A DNA stretch of 64,000 nucleotides. It comes from an uncultured Clostridia bacterium. GTDB lineage: Bacteria > Bacillota > Clostridia > Peptostreptococcales > Anaerovoracaceae. Of the stretch, positions 1-7,491 are shown one piece after another (position 1 is the first letter of the stretch; each line of letters starts with the position of its first letter). The notes below the pieces were generated by a model. That model saw only the letters and a program-made list of their open reading frames with translations. It was not told the DNA's origin and ran no database searches. The stretch spans positions 1-64,000 of the forward strand of contig CALCEY010000015.1 in assembly GCA_937900415.1 (NCBI GenBank), written 5' to 3'. Made by a program: the position numbers and the translations under genes.

Positions 1-1
1 T

Positions 2-91
2 AAAATTACAGAAGAAAAATTGAAATGCTGGCAAAAAGAAATTGATGAGTATTCACAAATCAAACAAGAGAAAGTTACTTTTGAAATTTAG
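2..91 (+). CDS. C-terminal tail of an unidentified protein (cut by window edge)
   Basis: A reading frame is open from the left edge to TAG at 89-91 and gives 29 residues rich in Lys, Glu and Gln (it ends QEKVTFEI). The composition is protein-like, but too little is present to name a family. It lies about 90 bp before the promoter of a type I toxin-antitoxin locus of the sort carried by Firmicutes integrative elements, so it may belong to a mobile element, but this is inference. It could also be a chance open frame. Confidence 0.35.
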   Translation, partial: KITEEKLKCWQKEIDEYSQIKQEKVTFEI

Positions 92-182
92 ATGTTATGT
101 AATATCAAGGAAAGTGAAGTATATGTAAATCTCATTCTTTTACAAATAATTAAAATTCTACAATAGTGCGTTAAAGAACATC

Positions 183-211
183 TTGCCACAAGACTTTCAC
201 TTTGATAGAAT
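183..211 (+). promoter_or_regulatory. Promoter of the type I toxin mRNA
   Basis: A -35 box TTGCCA (183-188) and -10 box TAGAAT (206-211) are separated by exactly 17 bp. Transcription would start near 217-220, giving a leader of about 110 nt before the small toxin frame. The leader contains a hairpin, CAGAGGG/CCCTCTG, at about 257-276. Confidence 0.6.
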
Positions 212-326
212 AAGACAAGGCACTACATGAGAATGGTAGGCGGTTAGTCCTTCAACAGAGGGACTGAACCCTCTGATTACATAGAAATCTTGCTTGCAGG
301 AAATCTGGGAAAGGAGGGCTTGACTT

Positions 327-419
327 ATGAGTGATTTTGAAATGCTCTCCATCGTACTAATGATACTTAGTATTGTTGTAACGATTCTGATTGCATATAT
401 AAATCAATCAAAAAAGTAA
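327..419 (+). CDS. Small hydrophobic type I toxin (putative holin-like toxin family)
   Basis: This is a 30-residue protein, MSDFEMLSIVLMILS followed by a second hydrophobic half and a short polar tail (NQSKK). One membrane helix fills most of it, with acidic residues in front and lysines at the end. This layout matches the putative holin-like type I toxins of Firmicutes (TxpA/Fst-like), which depolarise or disturb the membrane when overproduced. A strong Shine-Dalgarno (AAGGAGGG, 311-318) precedes the ATG. A terminator starts at the stop codon, and a convergent promoter downstream would make an antisense RNA overlapping the 3' end. The family call rests on size, topology and locus layout, not a search. 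Its role is probably stabilisation of a mobile element that was or is next to the window edge. Confidence 0.72.
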   Translation: MSDFEMLSIVLMILSIVVTILIAYINQSKK

Positions 420-451
420 CCGCCCTCGACCAAAGGATTACGGTTACTTTT
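411..451. terminator. Bidirectional terminator shared by toxin mRNA and antisense RNA
   Basis: AAGTAACCG (414-422) pairs with CGGTTACTT (441-449), with A-rich sequence before and a T run after. It can end the toxin mRNA rightward and the antisense RNA leftward, which is the usual arrangement in convergent type I toxin-antitoxin loci. Confidence 0.7.
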
Positions 452-503
452 TTGTAACTTATTAAATTTGGACTAACCAACTATCAGTAGTGCCTTATTT
501 ATA
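415..503 (-). ncRNA. Predicted antisense RNA antitoxin
   Basis: A minus-strand promoter (-35 TTTACA at 537-532, -10 TATATT at 514-509, 17 bp apart) would start an RNA near 502 and run leftwards into the shared terminator, ending near 415. The RNA would be about 85-90 nt and would overlap the last codons and terminator of the toxin mRNA. No open frame is evident in it. Function as antitoxin is inferred from the layout; the ends are estimates. Confidence 0.5.
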
Positions 504-508
504 TCTAT

Positions 509-537
509 AATATACCACCCATTAAGCACATTGTAAA
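509..537 (-). promoter_or_regulatory. Promoter of the predicted antisense RNA
   Basis: Read on the minus strand, TTTACA (complement of 532-537) is followed 17 bp later by TATATT (complement of 509-514). It points towards the toxin gene. Confidence 0.5.
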
Positions 538-637
538 CATGTAACTTTGTAAATATGCAAACATTCCAAACCGTTCTCGGTCAAATTCGGGTCAAATCCT
601 CATAAAAATATATAACACTTTACAATTTGATAGAATT

Positions 638-664
638 TAAAAACCCCGTATTTTCGGGTTTTGC
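638..664 (+). terminator. Terminator-like hairpin
   Basis: AAAACCCCG and CGGGTTTT flank a TATTTT loop, giving a short GC stem with A and T tails. It lies in a stretch with no recognisable gene (420-1068) and may be a relic of a mobile element. Confidence 0.45.
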
Positions 665-988
665 AACACATTATAACACCATATAAATTAGTTCAATAGT
701 ACCTCAATATGTAAGGTAAGCGAAGCGGACTTCCGCAAGGCTCTTGGATAAGGTTGTGGGCGAAACATAAAAACTTTCCCTTGTTTTGGCTCATAAGGGC
801 AAAACCAAGGGGGAATACAAGAAAACCAAGCATTGGACAGGCGAAATACCTTGTAATATCAATGCTTTTAGGAATTTTGAGCTTTTAATCACGATTTAAT
901 TTCCCCGATATCCTGCAAGCCTTCTGATTCAGCACTTGAAAAAAAGACGAAAAGGTGATTTAATGTAGAGAGAAATACAAAGCGGAAC
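665..988. other. Non-coding stretch, no gene recognised
   Basis: Between the hairpin near 650 and the larA-like promoter no frame with a convincing start, ribosome binding site or family resemblance was seen. Short plus-strand frames around 715-895 look protein-like in places but are broken by stops. This could be a decayed end of an integrated element; nothing more can be supported. Confidence 0.4.
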
Positions 989-1017
989 TTGACAATTATC
1001 CGCATTTCAGGTGATTT
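989..1017 (+). promoter_or_regulatory. Possible promoter of the larA-like gene
   Basis: A consensus -35 box TTGACA (989-994) is followed after 17 bp by a weak -10 TGATTT (1012-1017). The weak -10 lowers confidence and could mean that an activator is needed. Confidence 0.4.
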
Positions 1018-1068
1018 TAAAGCCGAAAACAAATAACTAACAGACAGAATAAATGGAGGGGAAAGAAT

Positions 1069-2307
1069 ATGCCGATATTGTTGCCGGAGGACAGGAATGT
1101 TAAACTGCCAGAGATGATTAAAGTAAGACAGAATTTTGAAGACGACAGGATAGAAGACGTGGCCGTCCGCATAAGTGAGATCATGAAGCAGGAGAAGTTT
1201 TCTTCGCTGGTTCATCCGGGACAGAAAATAGCTGTTGCTGTGGGAAGCAGAATGATAGACAGGATAAAAATAATTGTCCGGCAGCTTATAACAGAATTAA
1301 AGGAAAGGGGAGCAGAACCTTTTATTGTAACGGCAATGGGAAGTCACGGCGGCGGAACTCCTGAAGGCTGCAAACAAATTCTTGCCGATTTTGGAATTAC
1401 CGAGGAGTCGGTGGGCGTTCCCATAAAGGCTGATACGGATGTCGTAAAGCTGGGAACTATCGAAGGCGGAATAGATGTTTACACCGATAAAAATTCCTAT
1501 GAAGCCGATATGACCATTCTTATCAACAGGATAAAGCCCCATACTGAATTTACCGGAAACTACGAAAGCGGAATATGCAAATTGTCTACCATAGGTTTGG
1601 GAAGACATAAAGGATGTACGTCTCTCCATAAGGGGGGAACTCTGAATTTTACGAGGATAATTCCCGAGGCTGCCAAAATGGTGTTTGAAAAAAGCAACAT
1701 TGGATTCGCTATAGGAATTGTTGAAAACTCTTTCGACAAGGTAAAATTGATTGAGGGTATGACAAAAGACGAAGTGCTTGAAAGAGAACCTGAACTTTTG
1801 AAAATAGCAAAAGCATCAATGCCGTCAATAGGAATACCGGAAATAGACATCCTTGTCATAGAGGAAATCGGCAAAGATATATCAGGGTTCGGTATGGATC
1901 CTAATATCGTAGGTCTTATAGGACCTAAAGCAGATGAACCTAACGTTCCGAAGATTGGTAAAGTAATAGTTTTGAGATTATCGGAAAAAAGTCATGGCAA
2001 TGCTTGCGGAATCGGCCTTGCAGATCTTACAACGAGAGAGGTTTATGATAACATCGACTTTGAGTCGACTTATGCCAACAGCTTTGCCTGTGACGGAAGC
2101 TTTGGATACTGGACGGAATATATTCCTATCGTAATGAGCGACGAGGCAGAGGCAGTGGCAGGAGCTGTAAAGATGCTTAAGATTAAGGAACCTGAAAAAG
2201 CTAAGATTGTAAAAATCAAGAATACTCTTAAACTGTCTGAAATGGAAATTTCCGAATCGCTCAAAGCGTATGTGGAAAGCAAGCCTGAAAGATTTGCCTT
2301 GCTTTAA
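1069..2307 (+). CDS. Lactate racemase-like (LarA/DUF2088) protein
   Basis: This 412-residue protein belongs to the DUF2088/lactate racemase superfamily, whose founder LarA uses a nickel-pincer cofactor to racemise lactate and whose relatives act on other 2-hydroxy acids. Visible signatures are a Gly-His motif near residue 90 (AMGSHGGGTPEG), which aligns with the ATGTH region of LarA, and a central Lys/His-rich stretch (NRIKPHTEF, then GLGRHKG) where LarA places its cofactor-binding Lys and His. The length fits the family (about 420). A good RBS (GGAGGGGAAAG) precedes the ATG. It sits beside an FCD-type GntR regulator, a transporter and a ThDP enzyme, which suggests a hydroxy-acid or keto-acid catabolic role. 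No larB, larC or larE genes are present here, so the cofactor source and the exact substrate are unknown. Confidence 0.75.
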   Translation: MPILLPEDRNVKLPEMIKVRQNFEDDRIEDVAVRISEIMKQEKFSSLVHPGQKIAVAVGSRMIDRIKIIVRQLITELKERGAEPFIVTAMGSHGGGTPEGCKQILADFGITEESVGVPIKADTDVVKLGTIEGGIDVYTDKNSYEADMTILINRIKPHTEFTGNYESGICKLSTIGLGRHKGCTSLHKGGTLNFTRIIPEAAKMVFEKSNIGFAIGIVENSFDKVKLIEGMTKDEVLEREPELLKIAKASMPSIGIPEIDILVIEEIGKDISGFGMDPNIVGLIGPKADEPNVPKIGKVIVLRLSEKSHGNACGIGLADLTTREVYDNIDFESTYANSFACDGSFGYWTEYIPIVMSDEAEAVAGAVKMLKIKEPEKAKIVKIKNTLKLSEMEISESLKAYVESKPERFALL

Positions 2308-2329
2308 GACAGAATAAAATATTGTAACT

Positions 2330-2367
2330 AAAGCGAGTTCGTATTTTCCGGATTCGCTTTAATTTTA
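2330..2367 (+). terminator. Rho-independent terminator after the larA-like gene
   Basis: AAAGCGAGTTCG (2330-2341) pairs throughout, using G-U wobbles, with CGGATTCGCTTT (2349-2360) and is followed by AATTTTAT. Confidence 0.65.
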
Positions 2368-2404
2368 TATGAAATTCGATAATCATATGTAAGCCTGCTT
2401 TCTT

Positions 2405-2466
2405 GCATTAAGGCCGCCGGCCTTAATGCGCCGCCCTGGGATGCAGCATTGATGCGCCGCCCTGGG
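2405..2466. repeat. Perfect inverted repeat and short direct repeat
   Basis: An 11-bp perfect palindrome arm, GCATTAAGGCC (2405-2415), is mirrored by GGCCTTAATGC (2419-2429). Overlapping it, TTAATGCGCCGCCCTGGG (2423-2440) is repeated with one change at 2449-2466. The segment is far more GC-rich than its surroundings and sits just upstream of the GntR promoter. No T tail follows, so it is not an obvious terminator. Confidence 0.65.
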
Positions 2467-2474
2467 GCGCTGTC

Positions 2475-2504
2475 TTGACATGCTGCTATAAAAAACATTA
2501 TAAT
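2475..2504 (+). promoter_or_regulatory. Promoter of the GntR gene
   Basis: Consensus TTGACA (2475-2480) and TATAAT (2499-2504) are separated by 18 bp, about 35 bp before the start codon at 2539. Confidence 0.65.
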
Positions 2505-2538
2505 AAACAATATGAAGTACATTTAAAGAGGGATAGCT

Positions 2539-3174
2539 ATGACAAAGGATAATAAGTCAGACATTGCATATGAATATATAAAAAACGGCATAATTGAAAA
2601 GAGGTTTTTCCCGGGGAATCAAATTATCGAAGAAGATGTGGTTAAGGCGACGGGAGTGAGCAGAACTTCCGTCAGGAAGGCGCTGAATCTTCTTCAGTAT
2701 GAGGGGATTCTTGAAAGTAAGCCTACGAGGGGAATAGCAGTGGCGAAACATACCCTTGAAGATATAGAATCGACCTTTAAGATAAGAGAAGTTCTTGAGA
2801 CAAATGCGTTTGAGATGGCAATGAGGAAAATTACTCCGGATATGATAGAAAGGATGAAGATAGCCAACGAAGGTTTGGTCAGGGTTTCCGAGAGCTTCAA
2901 CATAGTTGATTTCGTCAAATGCAACAAGGCTTTTCACTGGGAAATCGCACAGGCTACAAGGGACAAGTATTATATGAAATATCTCAACGAGATTTACGAC
3001 AATATTTCGGTATATTTGTTGTTTTATAACAGTTCCATTGACGATAAAAGATCTATAAGCTATCATAATATAATCATCGAGGCTCTTATTGAAAAAGATG
3101 TTGAAAAAGGAAAAGCGGCCATAATCGCTGACAATCATTGCGGAATAGAGGATTCGGATCTAAGCCGCGTTTGA
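2539..3174 (+). CDS. FCD-type (FadR subfamily) GntR transcriptional regulator
   Basis: This 211-residue DNA-binding regulator has an N-terminal winged helix of GntR type (residues 5-70, including the GVSRTSVRKALNLLQYEGIL recognition region) and an all-helical C-terminal FCD domain with Glu, His and Asp residues that usually bind a metal and a carboxylate ligand. FCD regulators typically sense organic acids and repress nearby catabolic or transport genes. A candidate operator, TTTGTATACAAA, lies in the promoter of the adjacent transporter gene (3354-3365) and matches the usual TNGTNNACNA pattern of this subfamily. The RBS GAGGGAT precedes the ATG. A terminator follows, so the gene is probably transcribed alone. 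Confidence 0.85.
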   Translation: MTKDNKSDIAYEYIKNGIIEKRFFPGNQIIEEDVVKATGVSRTSVRKALNLLQYEGILESKPTRGIAVAKHTLEDIESTFKIREVLETNAFEMAMRKITPDMIERMKIANEGLVRVSESFNIVDFVKCNKAFHWEIAQATRDKYYMKYLNEIYDNISVYLLFYNSSIDDKRSISYHNIIIEALIEKDVEKGKAAIIADNHCGIEDSDLSRV

Positions 3175-3205
3175 TAAGGATATATAAAATTAAATCGTTA
3201 AACAG

Positions 3206-3240
3206 AAAAAACAGGCTTCCGAGGAAGTCTGTTTTTGTTT
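3206..3240 (+). terminator. Terminator after the GntR gene
   Basis: AACAGGCTTCC (3210-3220) pairs with GGAAGTCTGTT (3223-3233) with one G-U, preceded by A and followed by a T run. Confidence 0.75.
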
Positions 3241-3348
3241 GCATAAAATGGAAAGAATAGGAATAAAGATGTATGGCACAGTAAATTCTGTAAAAAGTCA
3301 TACGTAAAAAGGCGCATAAAAAATAATATGCGCGAAACAAAAATGTCC

Positions 3349-3377
3349 TTGACTTTGTATACAAAAAGAAGTACAAT
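3349..3377 (+). promoter_or_regulatory. Promoter with embedded GntR-type operator
   Basis: TTGACT (3349-3354) and TACAAT (3372-3377) are 17 bp apart. The perfect palindrome TTTGTATACAAA (3354-3365) starts at the last base of the -35 box and fills most of the spacer. Binding there would block RNA polymerase, so the neighbouring FCD regulator probably represses the transporter-ThDP enzyme operon from this site. Confidence 0.7.
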
Positions 3378-3462
3378 TTCAAAAACGGCAATGACTGCGG
3401 TGACCGTTTAATTTCCGGAAATAAAAACTACAGATGGAGAAATGCTTTGAAAGGAGAAAGAT

Positions 3463-4839
3463 ATGTATAGCTGGATTATTTTATTGCCGACTATAATAAC
3501 GATAATCGTGTGTTTGTGGACTAAGCAAATATATGTCGGAATGTTTTCAGGAATTTTATGCGGCTGCATAATAATTGCAGAGGGTAACGTCCTATCCGGA
3601 CTTAATATGTCTTTTGATAAGCTTATCGCTGTAATGGCAAGCTCATGGAACGTTAAAATCATTCTTTTCGCCGTTCTCATCGGAGGAGTTATCAAGATGA
3701 TGCAGGCGTCAGGCGCAGTAAGAGGACTTATCAAATGGTTGCAGGATAAAGCTAAGGTTACGACGCCGGCGAAGGCTCAATTTTTAACATGGCTCATAGG
3801 TGTGATTCTGTTTTTTGATCAGTATACATCGGAAGCGGTAACGGCGACTATAGGAAAAACTCTGGCGAATAATTACGGATATTCCAACGAAAAGGTGGCG
3901 TACATAGTGGATTCGACGGCATCGCCGATGTGCGCCTTTATTCCCCTCAATTCCTGGGGAGTTTATATAATAGGAATTCTCGCAACTCTTGGAATTTCAG
4001 ATACCATGGCTGTAATGCTTAAAGCTCTGCCATTTAACTTTTATTGCATATTCGCCCTTGCGATGGTGCTGGTAGTCATCTGGAAAAACTGGAATATAGG
4101 GGCGATGAAGACTGTTGAAGAGAAGTATAAGTGTCATGTAAGAATCAAAGAGGAGAAATCTTCGGAAAAGGGAGAAAGGGTATCCTCTCCGGCTCTTGTG
4201 GCGATACCTATAATCGTGATTATCATTACCGTAATTGCAGCGCAGGTGATTACGGGGAAAGGTTCCTTTACAGACGGAGATACGTCGGTTTCCGTATTTT
4301 ATTCTATGATTACAGGGAATATCGTTACGATTTTGCTGTGCATGAAGAGCGGAATGAAAAGTAAGGAATCGGTGAGGGCATGTATGGATGGCTGCCTTGA
4401 GATGGTACCTATAGCAATGCTGCTTGTATTTGCGTTTTGCCTGAGCAGCATATGCGGAGAGCTGGGCGTGGGCGCATATATTTCAACGTTGACTGCAGCT
4501 CATTTGGCAGGTCAAATCATTCCTGTTCTAGTATTTATAGTGGCAGCGCTTATGGCCTTTGCGACGGGCTCTTCGTGGGGAACTTTTGCCATTATGATTC
4601 CGATAGTTGTTCCTATGGCGGAAGCTAACGGAGTACCGCTGCATATTCTTGTCGCAACTATGTTATCCGGTGCAATTATGGGAGACCATTGCTCCATGAT
4701 TTCGGATTCAACTGTACTCGCTTCTGTTTTCAGTGGCTGCGACAATGTAAGCCATTTTAAAACGCAGCTTCCATATGCCCTTATTTCGGCGGCGTTGGCG
4801 GCGGTGCTTTATCTGATAGTCGGTTTTATAGCGGTTTAG
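3463..4839 (+). CDS. NhaC-family Na+/H+ antiporter-type transporter
   Basis: This is a 458-residue integral membrane protein with about ten to twelve predicted helices. The charged motif FFDQYTSEAVTATIGKT (around residue 120) and the SWGTFAIMIPIVVPMAEA stretch in the C-terminal half are typical of NhaC-like antiporters and related ion-coupled organic acid carriers. A soluble loop near residues 210-240 separates the two halves. It is the first gene behind a promoter with a GntR operator and lies 43 bp before the ThDP-enzyme gene. In this setting it may move the substrate of the pathway by Na+ or H+ exchange rather than serve pH homeostasis, but that is inference. The RBS AAAGGAGAAAG supports the start. 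Confidence 0.8.
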   Translation: MYSWIILLPTIITIIVCLWTKQIYVGMFSGILCGCIIIAEGNVLSGLNMSFDKLIAVMASSWNVKIILFAVLIGGVIKMMQASGAVRGLIKWLQDKAKVTTPAKAQFLTWLIGVILFFDQYTSEAVTATIGKTLANNYGYSNEKVAYIVDSTASPMCAFIPLNSWGVYIIGILATLGISDTMAVMLKALPFNFYCIFALAMVLVVIWKNWNIGAMKTVEEKYKCHVRIKEEKSSEKGERVSSPALVAIPIIVIIITVIAAQVITGKGSFTDGDTSVSVFYSMITGNIVTILLCMKSGMKSKESVRACMDGCLEMVPIAMLLVFAFCLSSICGELGVGAYISTLTAAHLAGQIIPVLVFIVAALMAFATGSSWGTFAIMIPIVVPMAEANGVPLHILVATMLSGAIMGDHCSMISDSTVLASVFSGCDNVSHFKTQLPYALISAALAAVLYLIVGFIAV

Positions 4840-4882
4840 AAAACAGCGATATGTGCGATTTCGCAAAGGAGAGGTGAGAAAA

Positions 4883-6637
4883 ATGAGTAAATTAAAAGGT
4901 TCTGATTTGTTGATGCGATGCCTTTCAGAGCTTGAAGTGGATTGCGTGTTCGGAATGGGCGGCCATGGTAACATGGCGACTTTAGACGGTCTGTATAAGG
5001 CTTCAGAGAAGAAAAATATAAGGTCGTATATAATTCATGACGAATCGGTAGGAGCTGCTGCGGCAGGAGGATATTTCAAGGCCACCGGGAAACCGGGAGT
5101 GCTGTTCGTGACCAACGGCCCAGGTATGATGCAGGCAATACCGGGACTTGTTGAACAGGCTATGGAAAACAGCGCGATTATAGTGGTTTGCGGCGATATT
5201 CCGACCGCTCAGTGGGGCTTCGGTGCAGAAGAGGAGCTGGATATATATCAGGACGATGATCAGGTGACGCTGTACAGAGGCTTTGCCAAAAGGATTTTTA
5301 ACGTTGTGGATCCATCTCAGATTCCGGACGCTGTGGCAAGAGCTTATACTGCGGCTATGGGCGGCAGAACCGGCGTTGTTTTGATAAACATTCCTGTAGA
5401 TGTGCAGAGCAATGTCATTGACGAGGAAATGTTCAGCCGGGATTATCGCTTGAAGCAGAGAGCGATTGTAGATAGGCCGAGAGGAAGCAGGGAGGCTGTT
5501 GAAAGAGCGGCGAGGCTCCTTATGGATTCTGAAAGACCTATGATTGTATGCGGCGTCGGAGCGGTGATTTCAGATGCTTCCGATGAAGTTCAGCAGCTTT
5601 CCGAGCTGCTTGACGCGCCGGTTGGCACGGCGTATATGGGGCAAGGAATAATCGGCGGCAATAATCCGTATTACGCGGGCCGGGTAGGCGGCTGGGGAAA
5701 TAAATATGCCAATGAGGCGGCCTGGAACTCGGACGTTATAATTACGCTTGGAAACCGTTTCGACGAAGATGAGACGGGAGCCTGGGATATGGGAAATACT
5801 TACAATGTGAATGGAACAAAAATCATACACGTTCATATAGATTCAAGAGAGTTGGGCAAGGTATATCCCACGGAGGTGGGTATAAACGGCGACCCGAAGG
5901 AGGTTTTAAGAGAAATAATTGACTTGGTAAAGGCTTCGGGAAAAACTTTCGATAGGGGAACGAGGGAAGCAGTGAAAAAAGGCCGTGAAGAATATTTTAA
6001 GGAAATGAAGGAATACAGAGAAAGCGATAATGTGCCGATAAATCCTTTCCGCTTTGTTAAAGAGCTTGAAGATGTATTTCCGGAAAATGGAATACAAGTG
6101 GGGGCAGCCATATGCGCCAGAAACTATTATTCACATGACAATGCCAAAAGCGCATATTACGGCTACGGAATGGGCCTGATAGGAACCACATTGGCACAGG
6201 CTCTCGGTTTTGCCGCGGGATGTCCTGATAAAAAAATAGTGTCGGTCGAAGGGGACGGGGGTTTTCTTATCCATTCGAGCATGCTGGCTACGGCGGCTGA
6301 ATATAACATGCCCATAACATGGGTGGTTGTAAATAATTCATCTTATGGGACAGTGTGGGGACTTCAAAGACAGTATTTTGAAAACAGGTCAATATTTACT
6401 GAATTTAAATACGAAGATGACGCGGTGTATGTTCCGGACTACGCAAAGGTTGCCGAGGGCTTCAATGTCAAAGGTTTCAGGGTGGAAAAACCGGAAGACA
6501 TACGGCCGGCTCTTGAAGCGGCCCTTAAGCATGAAGGACCGGCTCTGGTAGATGTGGTAGTTGACAGAGTTTTCAGCAGCACGCCGCCTACTGTGAGCAG
6601 ATGCGGCTGGGATAAATATTATCCTTATTGGGAATAA
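4883..6637 (+). CDS. Thiamine diphosphate-dependent enzyme (acetolactate synthase-like)
   Basis: This 584-residue enzyme has the three-domain layout of the ThDP superfamily. The N-terminal Pyr domain carries the catalytic Glu (HDESVGAAAAGG, near residue 55), a middle domain follows, and the C-terminal PP domain has the Mg-ThDP motif starting GDGG and ending NN (about residues 458-488). The family includes acetolactate synthase, glyoxylate carboligase, benzoylformate and sulfopyruvate decarboxylases. The substrate cannot be told from motifs alone. There is no small regulatory subunit next to it and no branched-chain amino acid gene, which argues for catabolism. The start at 4883 was chosen over an upstream in-frame ATG because AAAGGAGAGGTGA lies at the right distance. 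It forms an operon with the NhaC-type transporter. Confidence 0.8.
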   Translation: MSKLKGSDLLMRCLSELEVDCVFGMGGHGNMATLDGLYKASEKKNIRSYIIHDESVGAAAAGGYFKATGKPGVLFVTNGPGMMQAIPGLVEQAMENSAIIVVCGDIPTAQWGFGAEEELDIYQDDDQVTLYRGFAKRIFNVVDPSQIPDAVARAYTAAMGGRTGVVLINIPVDVQSNVIDEEMFSRDYRLKQRAIVDRPRGSREAVERAARLLMDSERPMIVCGVGAVISDASDEVQQLSELLDAPVGTAYMGQGIIGGNNPYYAGRVGGWGNKYANEAAWNSDVIITLGNRFDEDETGAWDMGNTYNVNGTKIIHVHIDSRELGKVYPTEVGINGDPKEVLREIIDLVKASGKTFDRGTREAVKKGREEYFKEMKEYRESDNVPINPFRFVKELEDVFPENGIQVGAAICARNYYSHDNAKSAYYGYGMGLIGTTLAQALGFAAGCPDKKIVSVEGDGGFLIHSSMLATAAEYNMPITWVVVNNSSYGTVWGLQRQYFENRSIFTEFKYEDDAVYVPDYAKVAEGFNVKGFRVEKPEDIRPALEAALKHEGPALVDVVVDRVFSSTPPTVSRCGWDKYYPYWE

Positions 6638-6654
6638 TTTTAATCTATAACAAT

Positions 6655-6684
6655 CGGCGGCGTTTTATATTTTGGGCGCCGCCG
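6655..6684. repeat. GC-rich inverted repeat
   Basis: CGGCGGCG (6655-6662) and CGCCGCCG (6677-6684) can form an 8-bp stem. There is no T run, so it is either an RNA stability element or a weak terminator between the ThDP enzyme and VOC genes. Confidence 0.45.
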
Positions 6685-6793
6685 GTGAAACTTGCGGAAT
6701 TTTAACTTCTGCCTGGCGGCGCCGAAGCGATGGAGGAGTATTATCGCAATAAAAAATAAAGGAATATTGCTTTGCAGCAGAACGGAGGATGTC

Positions 6794-7213
6794 ATGAAAT
6801 TCAGCATGGAGCATGCCTGCATTTCGGTAACTGATTTGGAAAGGTCTATAAAGTTTTATAATAAAGCTTTAGGCCTTAAGGTAATTAAGAGAACGGATGA
6901 TGACGAAGGGGAATTCAGACTGGCTTATCTTGGAACTCTTGACCGCCTTTGGCATAACGAAGATATTTGTGAAGAAGACGCGCTTCGACGGCCGGCTTGC
7001 GGCAGATGTCTTCTTGAAGTTATATGGAACCGGGATAAAAAAGGAGAGTACGACTTGGGAGATAACGAAATCCATATAGGATTCAGAACTGATGATTACG
7101 AAGCTTCTGTTGCCTTTCACAAAAAAATGGGTTGCTTCCATCATGAGAACAAAAAGTACAGGCTGTACTTCATAACGGATCCGGACGGTTATCTTATTGA
7201 GATATTAGGATAG
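6794..7213 (+). CDS. VOC-fold (glyoxalase I-like) protein
   Basis: This 139-residue single VOC-repeat protein starts MKFSMEHACISVTDLERSIKFY, the classic lactoylglutathione lyase opening with the first metal His. It has a second metal region around ECLEVIWN-like residues (LLEVIWNRDK) and ends with the DPDGYLIEI motif holding the last Glu ligand. Relatives detoxify methylglyoxal or act as epimerases or dioxygenases. The start at 6794 was preferred to upstream in-frame ATGs because ACGGAGGA lies just before it and the VOC fold begins there. Gene order suggests it works with the ThDP-enzyme cluster, perhaps on a reactive aldehyde, but a hairpin separates them. Confidence 0.75.
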   Translation: MKFSMEHACISVTDLERSIKFYNKALGLKVIKRTDDDEGEFRLAYLGTLDRLWHNEDICEEDALRRPACGRCLLEVIWNRDKKGEYDLGDNEIHIGFRTDDYEASVAFHKKMGCFHHENKKYRLYFITDPDGYLIEILG

Positions 7214-7408
7214 CGTTCGTCATGCAGAAAATAAAAGGCTTTCTTTGAAGAGACTGTACCTGAAACCGGACGTTTTTGGCTTCGACCGTTATTGATTTTA
7301 CAGTTATGGGAAATTATGCTGATTTTTCTGAATTATCTGTAAATATATGTTTCCTCTTTGAAGAGCTGACAGCCTTGTAAACTTTTCCCGGCTACAGGCA
7401 AGCAGGCC

Positions 7409-7437
7409 TTGAAAACTCTGCGGCTTTATTATATAAT
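7409..7437 (+). promoter_or_regulatory. Promoter of asnS
   Basis: TTGAAA (7409-7414) and TATAAT (7432-7437) with a 17-bp spacer. The leader to the ATG is only about 50 nt and shows no T-box features. Confidence 0.7.
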
Positions 7438-7491
7438 AAACAAATAATATGCGGTTTTTAAAGCCGGTAAAAAGTAAGAGGTTGATGCAGG

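Larger units (their letters stand above)
217..496. repeat. Inverted repeats marking both 5' ends of a toxin-antitoxin locus
   Basis: AAGGCACTAC (217-226) and GGTTAGTCC (242-250) on the plus strand recur in inverted form as GGACTAACC (470-478) and GTAGTGCCTT (487-496). The two convergent transcripts of the locus would therefore begin with nearly the same sequence blocks in the same order. The toxin frame and its terminator lie between the copies. Confidence 0.75.

Noticed and set aside
585..600. Short stretch GGGTCAAATCC resembling a tRNA T-arm, considered as an attachment site remnant
   Set aside because: No tRNA cloverleaf can be built around it and no matching second copy was seen in the window.
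889..1215. Open frame on the minus strand of about 108 codons overlapping the start of the larA-like gene
   Set aside because: Composition is atypical, there is no family resemblance, and it runs through the larA-like RBS and N terminus.
2557..3138. 193-codon open frame on the minus strand opposite the GntR gene
   Set aside because: It is a shadow of the regulator's frame; the GntR frame has clear motifs and RBS, this one has neither.
7214..7491. Possible T-box riboswitch before asnS
   Set aside because: No T-box motif or terminator/antiterminator pair; a normal promoter lies about 50 nt before the ATG.
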